Shown in pieces: positions 36,801 to 45,181 of a stretch of DNA of 64,000 nucleotides; the stretch's first letter is position 1; every line of letters begins with the position of its first letter. Below the pieces are notes generated by a model, which saw only the letters and a list, made by a program, of their open reading frames with translations, ran no database searches and was not told the DNA's origin. The DNA lies in the NCBI GenBank assembly GCA_944323845.1, contig CALUUA010000007.1, positions 1-64,000 on the forward strand. The letters are read 5' to 3'. This DNA is from an uncultured Bacteroidales bacterium. Lineage in GTDB: Bacteria; Bacteroidota; Bacteroidia; Bacteroidales; UBA932. The position numbers and the translations under genes are program-made.

Positions 36801-37682
36801 TCAGTCGATGTTCCTGCGGTATTCCGTCGGAGACATCCTGACATACTTCCGGAAAAATTTCGAAAAGGCCGCCTGATCGGTAAAATGAAGGATATCAGCC
36901 ACCTGCTGGACGAGAATATCCTCGTTTTTCAGCAGCTGTATGGCAAGTCCGAGCACTTCGGCGTCGATGACCTCGTGAGGGGTCTTCCCCGTACATGATT
37001 TCACCACGCGTGAGAGATGCTTGGTCGAAATGCACAGTTCCTTCGCATAGAAAGAGACCTCGCGTCTTTCCCTGAAATTCTTCCATACGAGTTCCATGAA
37101 ATTGGCCATGAGAGAATCCTTCTTGGCCATAGTATGTATCTCGAGTGCCGGCATATGCTGCTCTATGATGAGAAGATTTCCGAATTCAAGGATAAAACCC
37201 TTGAAATACGTCCTGACCATCTCAGACCTGTAATTATGATTCATGTCGGAAAGCATGTCATCGACCAGATGCAGCTGCTTGAAAAGTTTCGAAGTGGCAT
37301 TCGACGAGAGGCGTAGCACCGGATTGCCCAACAGGAGTGAAAAATAGTCTTTCGGCCCCGGGACAATGTTCTGCAGCACCTCCATCATGAATTCTCTGGA
37401 AGTAATGACACAATAGAAATCCAGATCCGTGCTGCACGAAAGCAGGCCGAAACTGGTGCCTTCCAGAATATCGAGGAAATCGCAGCGTTCCAGAGAAACT
37501 TCCTTGCCGTTCACTTCAGCCTCGCACTGTCCGGAGAAAACCAGAAGCATTATACGGCATCCTATCAGACGGAATTTCTGGAGCATGGCAGAGTCATTGG
37601 CCGTAAGCAGGACAAACTTGCCGTCAATTTTCTGGTCGTCCTGAGCGAACGAGCACAGTTGTTGCATATTAATACGCTTCAT
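36801..37682 (-). CDS. AraC-family transcriptional regulator of the RND operon
   Basis: 293 residues: an N-terminal cupin-like sensor domain (about 25-130, GKEVSLERCDFLDILEGTSFG) and a C-terminal double helix-turn-helix (about 195-293, VSFYAKELCISTKHLSRVVKSCTGKTPHEVI … VQQVADILHFTDQAAFSKFFRKYVRMSPTEYRR). It is divergent from the three-gene efflux operon, across a 293-bp region with two identical 16-bp direct repeats, which fits it as the local activator. Met1 lies almost at the predicted transcription start, so Met6 (MQQLCSF, 37667) is an alternative start. The ligand is unknown. Confidence 0.9.
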   Translation of the reverse strand: MKRINMQQLCSFAQDDQKIDGKFVLLTANDSAMLQKFRLIGCRIMLLVFSGQCEAEVNGKEVSLERCDFLDILEGTSFGLLSCSTDLDFYCVITSREFMMEVLQNIVPGPKDYFSLLLGNPVLRLSSNATSKLFKQLHLVDDMLSDMNHNYRSEMVRTYFKGFILEFGNLLIIEQHMPALEIHTMAKKDSLMANFMELVWKNFRERREVSFYAKELCISTKHLSRVVKSCTGKTPHEVIDAEVLGLAIQLLKNEDILVQQVADILHFTDQAAFSKFFRKYVRMSPTEYRRNID

Positions 37683-37686
37683 GTGC

Positions 37687-37717
37687 CAAATTTACAAATA
37701 TTGTCCTATTTTGACAA
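37687..37717 (-). promoter_or_regulatory. Promoter of the AraC-type regulator
   Basis: On the minus strand TTG (37717-37715), a 20-base spacer and TAAATTTG (37694-37687). The -7 box ends only five bases before the annotated ATG at 37682, so the message would be leaderless or begin at the next Met. Confidence 0.55.
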
Positions 37718-37754
37718 AATTTAGTGAAAATCAGACAATCCAGCCATTAAATTG

Positions 37755-37791
37755 CGACATTTTTACAAATATATACGACATTTTTACAAAT
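37755..37791. promoter_or_regulatory. Two 16-bp direct repeats, likely AraC half-sites
   Basis: CGACATTTTTACAAAT occurs at 37755-37770 and 37776-37791, identical and 21 bp apart start to start (two helical turns). A looser relative, ATTTACAAAT, is at 37690. The second repeat ends 20 bp before the -7 box of the efflux operon, where a -33 TTG would normally be and is absent, the arrangement of an activator-dependent promoter. Confidence 0.7.
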
Positions 37792-37811
37792 GCCGTATAA
37801 AAGTATTGAGG

Positions 37812-37819
37812 TATTTTTG
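37812..37819 (+). promoter_or_regulatory. -7 box of the RND efflux operon
   Basis: TATTTTTG followed by C, with no TTG at -33; activation probably depends on the adjacent direct repeats. The leader to the first gene would be about 150 bases and contains a small GGCCG-GAA-CGGCC hairpin near 37899-37911. Confidence 0.6.
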
Positions 37820-37975
37820 CAACTGCAAAAATTTTACCTCTTCTACCTCTGTCGCCTGCCGGCAATGCAGGGGCTGACAGATTGAATACGAATGCATTGG
37901 CCGGAACGGCCACCATAAAAAAAACGGCTTCGGCCGGGATTTGTTTGACAATATACGATATTAATAATAGTAAAA

Positions 37976-39127
37976 ATGAAAGTATTGAAAGTTTTTATCC
38001 CAGGGCTGTGCCTGCTTGCAGGTCTGGTCTCATGTAAGGAAGAAGTGAGCCATCAGCCTCAGGCCAGCGCCTATCCGTTGCTTACGCTGACCACAGAAAA
38101 CAGGACGCTTTCTACGACCTATTCCACCGTACTCGAAGGAAAGCAGTATGTGGAGGTCCGTCCTCAAGTATCAGGATTCATCACCGATGTCCTCGTGAAA
38201 GAGGGTGCCAACGTAAAAAAGGGTGAAACTCTGTTCATCATCGACACCATACCCTATGCTGCCACATACGAGCAGGCAAAGGCTGCGGTAGCCACGGCTG
38301 AAGCGCAGGAGGCCACTTCAAAGCTGACGCTTGAAGGACAGGAGGAGCTGTACAAGGAGAATGTGATTTCGGATTTCGAACTTCAGACTTCCAGAAATTC
38401 ATATTTGAGTGCAAAGGCAGCCCTCGCACAGGCTAAGGCCCAGGAAGTAAGCGCGGCGAACAATCTTTCTTTCGCGAAGGTGACCAGTCCTGTGACAGGA
38501 GTCGCCGGAATGACTTCCATCCGTGTAGGAACCCTCGTAAGTTCTGCCATGACCGAGCCTCTCATCACAGTGACTGACAATTCGAAGATGTACGCATACT
38601 TCTCCCTGACAGAGAAAGAGGCCTTGAGGCTCATCAAACAGTACGGCTCCATCGAGAAGACCATTGCATCATATCCTCCTGTATCGCTGATTCTCAGCGA
38701 CGGCTCCGCTTACGGACTCACCGGGAAGATTGATGCCATAAGCGGTATAGTGGAAAATTCGGTGGTCAGGGTCAGGGCTGTCTTCGACAACCCGCAGGGG
38801 CTTCTGATCAACGGCAGCAGCGCCACAATTGCCATACCTTATTACAGGGAGAACTGCCTTGTCATCCCGCAGGAAGCCACTTTCGAGATACAGGACAAGA
38901 TATTCGCATATAAAGTAGTCGACGGCAAGGCCACTTCGTCCATGATTACCGTTTTCGGAATCAATGACGGCAAGGAATATATCGTGGAGAGCGGTCTCGA
39001 AGCCGGAGATGTCATCGTAGCTACCGGAGCCGGACTGCTCAGGGAAGGTACATATGTGACAGATGCTTCAAAAGCAGCGCAGGATACTGCTGCTGAAGAA
39101 AATGCCGGAGAAAAAGAAGGAGAATAG
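37976..39127 (+). CDS. RND efflux periplasmic adaptor lipoprotein
   Basis: 383 residues, AcrA/MexA family. Lipoprotein signal with LVSC (Cys20). Order: beta-barrel and lipoyl halves (VEVRPQVSGFITDVLVKEGANVKKGETLF), a coiled-coil hairpin (about 95-150, AKAAVATAEAQEATSK…SYLSAKAALAQAKAQE), second lipoyl half (SFAKVTSPVTGVAGMTSIRVG) and membrane-proximal domain. It links the inner-membrane pump to the outer-membrane channel. First gene of a three-gene operon; the pump gene follows after 3 bp. Confidence 0.95.
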   Translation: MKVLKVFIPGLCLLAGLVSCKEEVSHQPQASAYPLLTLTTENRTLSTTYSTVLEGKQYVEVRPQVSGFITDVLVKEGANVKKGETLFIIDTIPYAATYEQAKAAVATAEAQEATSKLTLEGQEELYKENVISDFELQTSRNSYLSAKAALAQAKAQEVSAANNLSFAKVTSPVTGVAGMTSIRVGTLVSSAMTEPLITVTDNSKMYAYFSLTEKEALRLIKQYGSIEKTIASYPPVSLILSDGSAYGLTGKIDAISGIVENSVVRVRAVFDNPQGLLINGSSATIAIPYYRENCLVIPQEATFEIQDKIFAYKVVDGKATSSMITVFGINDGKEYIVESGLEAGDVIVATGAGLLREGTYVTDASKAAQDTAAEENAGEKEGE

Positions 39128-39130
39128 AAG

Positions 39131-42100
39131 ATGAATCTTAAATATTTCATAGACAGGCCGATACTGTCTGTCGTAATTTCCGTGGTCATCGTATTGCTCG
39201 GACTGATAGGACTTGTCAGCCTGCCGGTGGAGCAGTATCCTGACATCGCGCCGCCTACCGTCAGGGTGAGCACCACTTACAGCGGTGCAAATGCGGAGGC
39301 TGTGCAGAACAGTGTGATAGTACCTCTGGAAGAAGCCATAAACGGAGTCGAGAACATGACTTACATGGAGTCATCGGCAAGTAACTCCGGAAGCGCTTCT
39401 ATCAGTATCTATTTCAAGCAGGGAACAGACCCTGACATGGCGGCGGTGAATGTCCAGAACAGGGTTTCACGAGCCACCTCATTGCTCCCGGCTGAAGTCA
39501 CGAGGGTCGGCGTCGAGACCATGAAGAGGCAGAGCAGTACGCTGAAGATTTTCGCGCTCTACAGTCCGGACGGCACATATGACGAAACCTTCCTGACGAA
39601 CTACATGTCCATCAACATCAAGCCTGAAATCCAGCGTATCTCAGGAGTCGGCGAAGCCAATGTGATGGGCGGCGACTATGCGATGCGTATATGGATGAAG
39701 CCGGATGTCATGGCACAGTACGAACTCCAGCCTTCGGACATTTCCGCAGCCCTGTCCAGCCAGAACATCGAGGCGTCCACAGGTTCCATCGGAGAAGATT
39801 CGGAGAATGTCTTCCAGTACACGCTGAAATACAGGGGACGTCTGAGCACCGAAGAGGAATTCGGCGATATCGTGATCAAGGCTCTGCCTGACGGAAGCAT
39901 CATCAGGCTTAAGGATATAGCAGACATCGAACTGGGAGCTGTAAGCTACTCATACAGCGGAAAGGTGATGGGAGCCCCCGGCGTACAGTGTATGATCAAC
40001 CAGACTTCAGGAAGTAACGCAAACGAAATCATCAACGAGATTGACAGCTATCTGTCCGAAGTGAGGGAGAATCTGCCGAAAGGCATAGTGCTCGTGGACA
40101 TCATGAGTACCAAAGACTTCCTCGATGCTTCCATCCATGAGGTGATCAAGACCCTGCTCGAAGCCATCCTGCTGGTAGTGCTGGTGGTACTGGTCTTCCT
40201 GCAGAACATCAGAGCGACTATCATCCCTACTCTGGGTATATTCGTGGCCTTGATCGGTACCTTCGCCTTCCTGATAGTGGCGGGATTCAGTATCAACCTT
40301 CTGACCCTGTTCGCTCTCGTGCTGGCCATCGGAACCATAGTCGATGACGCCATCATAGTGGTGGAGGCGGTGCAGGCGAAATTCGATGCCGGGTACAAGT
40401 CTCCATACCGCGCCACGGTAGACGCAGTAAACGGAATCTCCTCTGCTATCGTGACTTCCACACTCGTCTTCATGGCAGTGTTCATCCCGGTATCGTTCAT
40501 GAGCGGTACTTCGGGTGTCTTCTATACACAGTTCGGTCTGACAATGGCCGTGGCCGTAGGTCTGTCTGCAGTCAACGCGCTGACATTCTCCCCTGCCATG
40601 TGCGCCCTCATCCTCAAACCGAATGAAGAAGTGAAGCCGGGAGAAAAACCGAAGAAATTCTCCACCCGCTTCAGGATAGCATTCGATGCCGCGTTCCAGA
40701 GTATGTCGAAGAAGTACAAGCATGGAGTGACTTTCTTCATCAGGAACAAGTGGGCGGCAGGACTGATCTTGATAGCGGCAATCGGCGTACTGATGTACCT
40801 GATGAGCACCAGCAAGACTTCGCTTGTGCCTAATGAGGATATGGGTACCCTGTTCGTCAGCGTGGATGCAGTTCCGGGTAGTACGCTTCACGAGACTACC
40901 AAGGCTCTCGACGAAGTGGCCAACAGCATCAAGGATCTGCCTCAGATTCTCGTCTACAATCAGGTATCCGGATTCAGTTTCAGCGGCTCGGGAGCATCGC
41001 ACGGTATGATGATCATCAAGCTCAAGCCATGGGATGAACGTCCGGGCAAGGAGAACAGCAACACGGCCGTATCGAACATGATATATGCACGTACCGCACA
41101 TATCAAGAACGCACAGATATTCGTGTTCGCTCCACCTATGATTTCAGGTTACGGTACAGGCAACTCCTTCTTCGTGACTCTGCAGGACAGGTCCGGAAAA
41201 GGTATGGGAACGCTGTTCGACGTGACCCAGGGCTTTATAGACGAGCTGAACAAGAGACCGGAAATTCAAATGGCCTACACGTCATTCAGCGCGAACTTCC
41301 CGCAGTACAAGGTAGATGTGGACGCAGCACAGTGCCAGAGGGCAGGTATTACCAGCGATCAGGTGCTGTCCGTAATGCAGGGGTACCTCGGAAGCCTGTA
41401 TGCTTCGAACTTCAACAGGTTTACCAAGATGTACCGTGTCATGATGCAGGCCAAGCCTGAATACCGTGACGACATGCAGGCTCTGGACAACATATATGTC
41501 AAGACTCCGTCAGGAATGGCTCCGGTAAGCCAGTTCATTACGCTGACCAAGACTTATGGAGCGGAAAACCTCGACAGGTTCAATATGTTCCCGTCCATTA
41601 CCGTACAGGGTATGCCTGCCGACGGCTACAGCTCCGGTGACATCATCGCAGCCATTCAGGAAGTGTCAAAGACAGCATTGCCTACCGGTTTCGGATACGA
41701 GTTCTCCAGCATGACCCGAGAGGAGGCCGAACTGGCGGAATCTCACTCCACGACCATCATCTACATCATAGCAATCGTATTCATATACCTGATTCTCTGC
41801 GGTCTTTACGAGAGTCTCTTCCTGCCGTTCGCAGTCATCTGCTCCGTTCCGTTCGGTATCATGGGCAGCTTCCTGTTCGCCAGAATGTGGGGACTGGAAA
41901 GCAACATCTATATGCAGATCGGTGTCGTGATGCTTATAGGCCTGCTTTCGAAGACGGCGATCCTGATTACGGAATTCGCTACGGAAAGAAGGAAGAAAGG
42001 CATGTCATTGAGCCATGCGGCAGTAGCCGCAGCCGGCGTCAGGTTGAGACCTATCCTCATGACAGTGCTCACGATGATATTCGGTATGCTTCCGCTTGTC

Positions 42101-42286
42101 GCAGCGTCAGGCGTCGGAGCGAACGGCAACCAGTCTTTGGGCGTAGGTGTCGTCGGAGGTATGATAATCGGAACAATAGCCCTGCTGTTCATAACGCCTA
42201 TGTTCTTCGTAGTATTCCAGTACATCGAAGAGAAAGTAATGGGCAAGAGAAGAGAGGACAGGGAGTTAGAGGAGAGTGAGATATGA
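39131..42286 (+). CDS. RND multidrug efflux transporter (HAE1 type)
   Basis: 1051 residues, the AcrB/MexB inner-membrane proton antiporter. It starts MNLKYFIDRPILSVVISVVIVLLG. Twelve transmembrane segments in the usual two-half layout flank large periplasmic porter domains (LPVEQYPDIAPPTVRVSTTY; after TM7 TKTSLVPNEDMGTLFVSV). The proton-relay Asp pair is in LAIGTIVDDAIIVVEAV (about 405). Drug substrates cannot be predicted. Its stop overlaps the start of the outer-membrane gene (ATGA), indicating coupling. Confidence 0.96.
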   Translation: MNLKYFIDRPILSVVISVVIVLLGLIGLVSLPVEQYPDIAPPTVRVSTTYSGANAEAVQNSVIVPLEEAINGVENMTYMESSASNSGSASISIYFKQGTDPDMAAVNVQNRVSRATSLLPAEVTRVGVETMKRQSSTLKIFALYSPDGTYDETFLTNYMSINIKPEIQRISGVGEANVMGGDYAMRIWMKPDVMAQYELQPSDISAALSSQNIEASTGSIGEDSENVFQYTLKYRGRLSTEEEFGDIVIKALPDGSIIRLKDIADIELGAVSYSYSGKVMGAPGVQCMINQTSGSNANEIINEIDSYLSEVRENLPKGIVLVDIMSTKDFLDASIHEVIKTLLEAILLVVLVVLVFLQNIRATIIPTLGIFVALIGTFAFLIVAGFSINLLTLFALVLAIGTIVDDAIIVVEAVQAKFDAGYKSPYRATVDAVNGISSAIVTSTLVFMAVFIPVSFMSGTSGVFYTQFGLTMAVAVGLSAVNALTFSPAMCALILKPNEEVKPGEKPKKFSTRFRIAFDAAFQSMSKKYKHGVTFFIRNKWAAGLILIAAIGVLMYLMSTSKTSLVPNEDMGTLFVSVDAVPGSTLHETTKALDEVANSIKDLPQILVYNQVSGFSFSGSGASHGMMIIKLKPWDERPGKENSNTAVSNMIYARTAHIKNAQIFVFAPPMISGYGTGNSFFVTLQDRSGKGMGTLFDVTQGFIDELNKRPEIQMAYTSFSANFPQYKVDVDAAQCQRAGITSDQVLSVMQGYLGSLYASNFNRFTKMYRVMMQAKPEYRDDMQALDNIYVKTPSGMAPVSQFITLTKTYGAENLDRFNMFPSITVQGMPADGYSSGDIIAAIQEVSKTALPTGFGYEFSSMTREEAELAESHSTTIIYIIAIVFIYLILCGLYESLFLPFAVICSVPFGIMGSFLFARMWGLESNIYMQIGVVMLIGLLSKTAILITEFATERRKKGMSLSHAAVAAAGVRLRPILMTVLTMIFGMLPLVAASGVGANGNQSLGVGVVGGMIIGTIALLFITPMFFVVFQYIEEKVMGKRREDRELEESEI

Positions 42287-43665
42287 GAAAAGCAATATTA
42301 TTCGCAATCATAGCGGTGATGGCCAGCAGCTGTTCCATATACCGCAAATACCAGAGGCCGGAAGACATTCAGGTCAATGTCGACAGTCTGTACAGGGCTG
42401 AACTGATAGCCGACCCTGAAGACACTTCCTCATTCGGCAGCATGGCGTGGGAGGAACTGTTCACTGACCCGTACCTTAAAGATCTCATAGATTCAGGACT
42501 GGTCCACAATACAGACCTCCAGACTGCCATTCTCAGGGTGCAGCAGGCTCAGGACGGGCTTTATGCAGCCAAGTGGGCATACTCCCCTTCGCTGAACCTC
42601 TCTCCGCAAGGCTCTGTCACGAGCATTGACGCGAACAAGGCCAGTTTCGGATACAATCTCGGCGGCAGTGTCAGCTGGGATATCGACCTCTTCGGTTCTC
42701 TTCTGAATGCCAAGAGAGAAGCTCAGGCCACGCTGCTTCAGCAGGATGCCTACAGACAGGCTGTACAGTCCCAGATCATCGCTACGATAGCTACCAGTTA
42801 CTATGCTCTCCTGATGATGGATGAACAGGTCAGGATCAGTGACGAGAGCGTCGTAGTATGGAAAGAACAGGTAAGGACACTCGAGGCCCAGTTGAGAGTA
42901 GGCACAGTAAACGAGAACGCCGTAACTCAGGCCCGTGCCAACCTTTATGGACTGGAGGCCTCCAATGCCCAGCTCAAACAGCAGCAGAAAGAGACGGAAA
43001 ATGCTCTCTGCGCACTGCTCGGCAGGGTATCCGGCACCATTGCCAGAAGTACTCTCGCAGAGCAGGAGCTTCCTGACTCTGCCTTGAGTGCCGGCATTCC
43101 GCTCCAGCTTCTGTCGAACAGACCGGACGTATATCAGGCCGAGATGGCTTTGGCAGCAGCCTATTACACCACAAATCAGGCGCGTGCAGCCTTCTATCCT
43201 AAACTGACCCTTTCAGGAAGTGCGGGATGGACCAACAGTCTGGGTCAGGCCGTGGTGAATCCTGGAGGAGTCCTGCTTAATGCGGTTGCACAGCTCGCGC
43301 AGCCTATCTTCAACAAAGGACAGCTGAGATCCAACCTCCGCATTTCCAAAGCAGAGGAAGAGATAGCGAAACTGAACTACAAGCAGGCCATACTCAACGC
43401 CGGACAGGAAGTCAACGATGCCCTGTTCGCCATTGAAACAGCCGGTATCATGCTCGAAAAACATCAGGCACAATGCACTGATCTGGAAAGGACAGTCAAG
43501 ACCGCCGACCTGCTTTACAAGAAGTCAGCATACGGGTCTTATCTCGAACTTTTGACAGCCAGACAGTCGCTGCTGAACGCACAGCTGAATGTAGTTTCCG
43601 ACAAGTACAACCAGCTGGCCTACACAGTGACCTTGTATAAGGCTCTTGGAGGAGGAAAAGACTGA
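42283..43665 (+). CDS. TolC/OprM-type outer-membrane efflux lipoprotein
   Basis: 460 residues, NodT/OprM family. Lipoprotein signal with ASSC (Cys17). The mature protein has two repeated halves of long alpha-helices and short beta-strands; the first includes NTDLQTAILRVQQAQDGLYAAKWAYSP, the second AEMALAAAYYTTNQARAAFYPKLTLSGSAG. It forms the outer-membrane channel. Last gene of the operon, followed by the hairpin at 43686-43725. Confidence 0.95.
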   Translation: MRKAILFAIIAVMASSCSIYRKYQRPEDIQVNVDSLYRAELIADPEDTSSFGSMAWEELFTDPYLKDLIDSGLVHNTDLQTAILRVQQAQDGLYAAKWAYSPSLNLSPQGSVTSIDANKASFGYNLGGSVSWDIDLFGSLLNAKREAQATLLQQDAYRQAVQSQIIATIATSYYALLMMDEQVRISDESVVVWKEQVRTLEAQLRVGTVNENAVTQARANLYGLEASNAQLKQQQKETENALCALLGRVSGTIARSTLAEQELPDSALSAGIPLQLLSNRPDVYQAEMALAAAYYTTNQARAAFYPKLTLSGSAGWTNSLGQAVVNPGGVLLNAVAQLAQPIFNKGQLRSNLRISKAEEEIAKLNYKQAILNAGQEVNDALFAIETAGIMLEKHQAQCTDLERTVKTADLLYKKSAYGSYLELLTARQSLLNAQLNVVSDKYNQLAYTVTLYKALGGGKD

Positions 43666-43685
43666 CGAAAGGAAGTAATCTATTG

Positions 43686-43725
43686 TTCAAGGGTGACCTA
43701 AAAGGGATTTCGGGTCACCCTTGAA
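43686..43725 (+). terminator. Hairpin after the RND operon, relative of the repeat family
   Basis: A perfect 13-bp inverted repeat (TTCAAGGGTGACC at 43686-43698, GGTCACCCTTGAA at 43713-43725). The T-tail is weak. The loop AAAAGGGATTT is shared with the last hairpin of repeat copy A read on the minus strand. Confidence 0.6.
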
Positions 43726-43759
43726 TTTCTTGATAGAAATTATAAACAAAGCGTCTGGG

Positions 43760-44566
43760 ATGATCGGTATATTCGATTCCGGTATAGGAGGACTTTCCGT
43801 CTACAGGGAGATAAAAAAAATTCTCCCCGGAGAAGATTATGTATATTATGCCGACAATGCGCACTGCCCTTATGGGGAAAAGACTAAAGAATACATAATC
43901 GAAAGGGCAAGAAAGATTACGGAACTGCTGGTCGGAAAAGGAGCAGACATCATAGTGATAGCATGCAATACTGCCACTGCGGCAGCCATTTCCACATTGC
44001 GCGCAGAATATTCGGATTCCGGGAGTTCAAAGGTCAGGCAGAAGATGCTCAGTCTCTCCGGCGGCAAGAGAGACCATATCAGGTTCATCGGGATGGAACC
44101 GGCCATAAAGCCGGCTATAGGCATGACGCATTCGGGAGTTGTGGGCGTGCTGGCTACGGCCGGGACCCTGAATGCCGAAAAATACCGCAATACCAGAGAC
44201 TTGACTCACGGCAATGTGAAAGTGGTGGAACATGTGGGAGAAGGTTTCGTAGAGCTTGTGGAAAACGGGGAACTGTCAGGGCCTCACGCCGAGGAGGTGG
44301 TAAAGCGCAGTCTGACTCCCCTGCTGGATGCCGGTGCAGATACGATAGTGCTTGGCTGCACTCATTATCCATTTCTCATAGATACTATCAGGAAAGTGGC
44401 CGGAGACGGTATTTGCGTTCTGGATCCTGCGCCTGCCGTAGCCAGACATCTGTCGGAGGTCATGGACGACGAATGCCTGCGCCACAGCTCCGGCAACGGG
44501 ACCTCTATCTTCCTTTCTTCCGGTTCTGATTCGATCCTGAAAAAAATGGTCGGAAATTTATGCTGA
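43760..44566 (+). CDS. murI: Glutamate racemase
   Basis: Makes D-glutamate for peptidoglycan from L-glutamate. 268 residues from ATG 43760 (MIGIFDSGIGGLSVY). Both catalytic Cys are present, in VIACNTATAA and VLGCTHYPF, and the Asp in DSGIGG. An extra charged stretch (about 92-112, GSSKVRQKMLSLSGGKRDH) precedes IGMEPAIKPA and is longer than in many homologues. The frame extends into the preceding hairpin, so the upstream TTG start is rejected. Confidence 0.94.
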   Translation: MIGIFDSGIGGLSVYREIKKILPGEDYVYYADNAHCPYGEKTKEYIIERARKITELLVGKGADIIVIACNTATAAAISTLRAEYSDSGSSKVRQKMLSLSGGKRDHIRFIGMEPAIKPAIGMTHSGVVGVLATAGTLNAEKYRNTRDLTHGNVKVVEHVGEGFVELVENGELSGPHAEEVVKRSLTPLLDAGADTIVLGCTHYPFLIDTIRKVAGDGICVLDPAPAVARHLSEVMDDECLRHSSGNGTSIFLSSGSDSILKKMVGNLC

Positions 44567-44579
44567 TTCCGCAGAAAAA

Positions 44580-44610
44580 TTTGCATTTTCACAAATGTTG
44601 CGTATCTTTG
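44580..44610 (+). promoter_or_regulatory. tRNA-Val promoter
   Basis: TTTG at 44580-44583, a 19-base spacer and TATCTTTG at 44603-44610 followed by C. The leader has a boxA-like stretch GTTCTTTAAAAAC at 44631-44643, which in stable-RNA leaders can bind Nus factors. Confidence 0.8.
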
Positions 44611-44684
44611 CAATCCCATTAGGGAAATGAGTTCTTTAAAAACAGCGGGAACATGCAGTTACCGCCCGAAAGAAACAAGTATAA

Positions 44685-44759
44685 GGGAGCTTAGCTCAGT
44701 TGGTTCAGAGCGTCTGCCTTACAAGCAGAGGGTCGGGGGTTCGACTCCCTCAGCTCCCA
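44685..44759 (+). tRNA. tRNA-Val (anticodon UAC)
   Basis: Acceptor GGGAGCT pairs with AGCTCCC, discriminator A; D-arm AGCTCAGTTGG; anticodon arm CTGCC-TTACAAG-CAG with anticodon TAC; T loop TTCGACT. CC but not the final A follows. Confidence 0.96.
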
Positions 44760-44783
44760 CCGCCCGAAAGGGTAAATCAAAAC

Positions 44784-44819
44784 AAAAAATCCTGAAGTCC
44801 AGTGACTTCAGGATTTTTT
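44784..44819 (+). terminator. Terminator after tRNA-Val
   Basis: A perfect 16-bp stem (AAAAAATCCTGAAGTC with GACTTCAGGATTTTTT) and a CAGT loop, with T-run at its 3' end. Confidence 0.92.
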
Positions 44820-44850
44820 GTTCATGGCCGGAGCCACAAAATGGGGGACA

Positions 44851-44885
44851 ACAAAACAGGCTGATTCCGCACGAATCAGCCTGTT
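44851..44885 (-). terminator. Terminator after the tRNA-Lys pair
   Basis: Read on the minus strand, AACAGGCTGATTC-GTGCG-GAATCAGCCTGTT (13 bp) is followed by TTGTTG, eight bases past tRNA-Lys(CUU). Confidence 0.75.
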
Positions 44886-44892
44886 CAAGAGG

Positions 44893-44965
44893 TGCTCCCT
44901 CAGGGGCTCGAACCCTGGACCCCAACATTAAGAGTGTCGTGCTCTACCAACTGAGCTAAGGAAGC
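44893..44965 (-). tRNA. tRNA-Lys (anticodon CUU)
   Basis: Minus strand: acceptor GCTTCCT pairs with AGGGAGC (one G-U pair), discriminator A; D-arm TAGCTCAGTTGGTAGAGC; anticodon loop CTCTTAA gives CTT; T loop TTCGAGC. No encoded CCA end. Confidence 0.95.
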
Positions 44966-44996
44966 GTCATGAAGGCCATTTTAAAGGCCAACTTCG

Positions 44997-45069
44997 TGAT
45001 CCGTTTGGGATTCGAACCCAAGACCCCAACATTAAAAGTGTTGTGCTCTACCAGCTGAGCTAACGAATC
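44997..45069 (-). tRNA. tRNA-Lys (anticodon UUU)
   Basis: Minus strand: acceptor GATTCGT pairs with ACGGATC (one G-U pair), discriminator A; anticodon stem CAACA/TGTTG with loop CTTTTAA giving TTT; T loop TTCGAAT. First of two tandem lysine tRNAs, 31 bp apart. Confidence 0.95.
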
Positions 45070-45114
45070 TTCCCAATTTCCCTCTCCGGAACATGTTTTT
45101 CCGAATTGGGATTG

Positions 45115-45146
45115 CAAAGGTATGTGTTTATTCGCAATTATGCAAA
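45115..45146 (-). promoter_or_regulatory. Promoter of the tRNA-Lys pair
   Basis: On the minus strand TTTG (45146-45143), a 20-base spacer and TACCTTTG (45122-45115) followed by C. Confidence 0.75.
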
Positions 45147-45181
45147 TTATCGGATGAAAATTTTCAAAAAATCCGTGACTT

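Noticed and set aside
37900..37960. Possible riboswitch in the efflux leader
   Set aside because: Only a 5-bp hairpin with a GAA loop and an A-rich stretch are visible; no conserved riboswitch core.
40007..41101. 364-codon antisense frame within the RND pump gene
   Set aside because: The pump gene is certain, and the antisense protein is rich in His, Glu and Tyr in a way typical of shadow frames.
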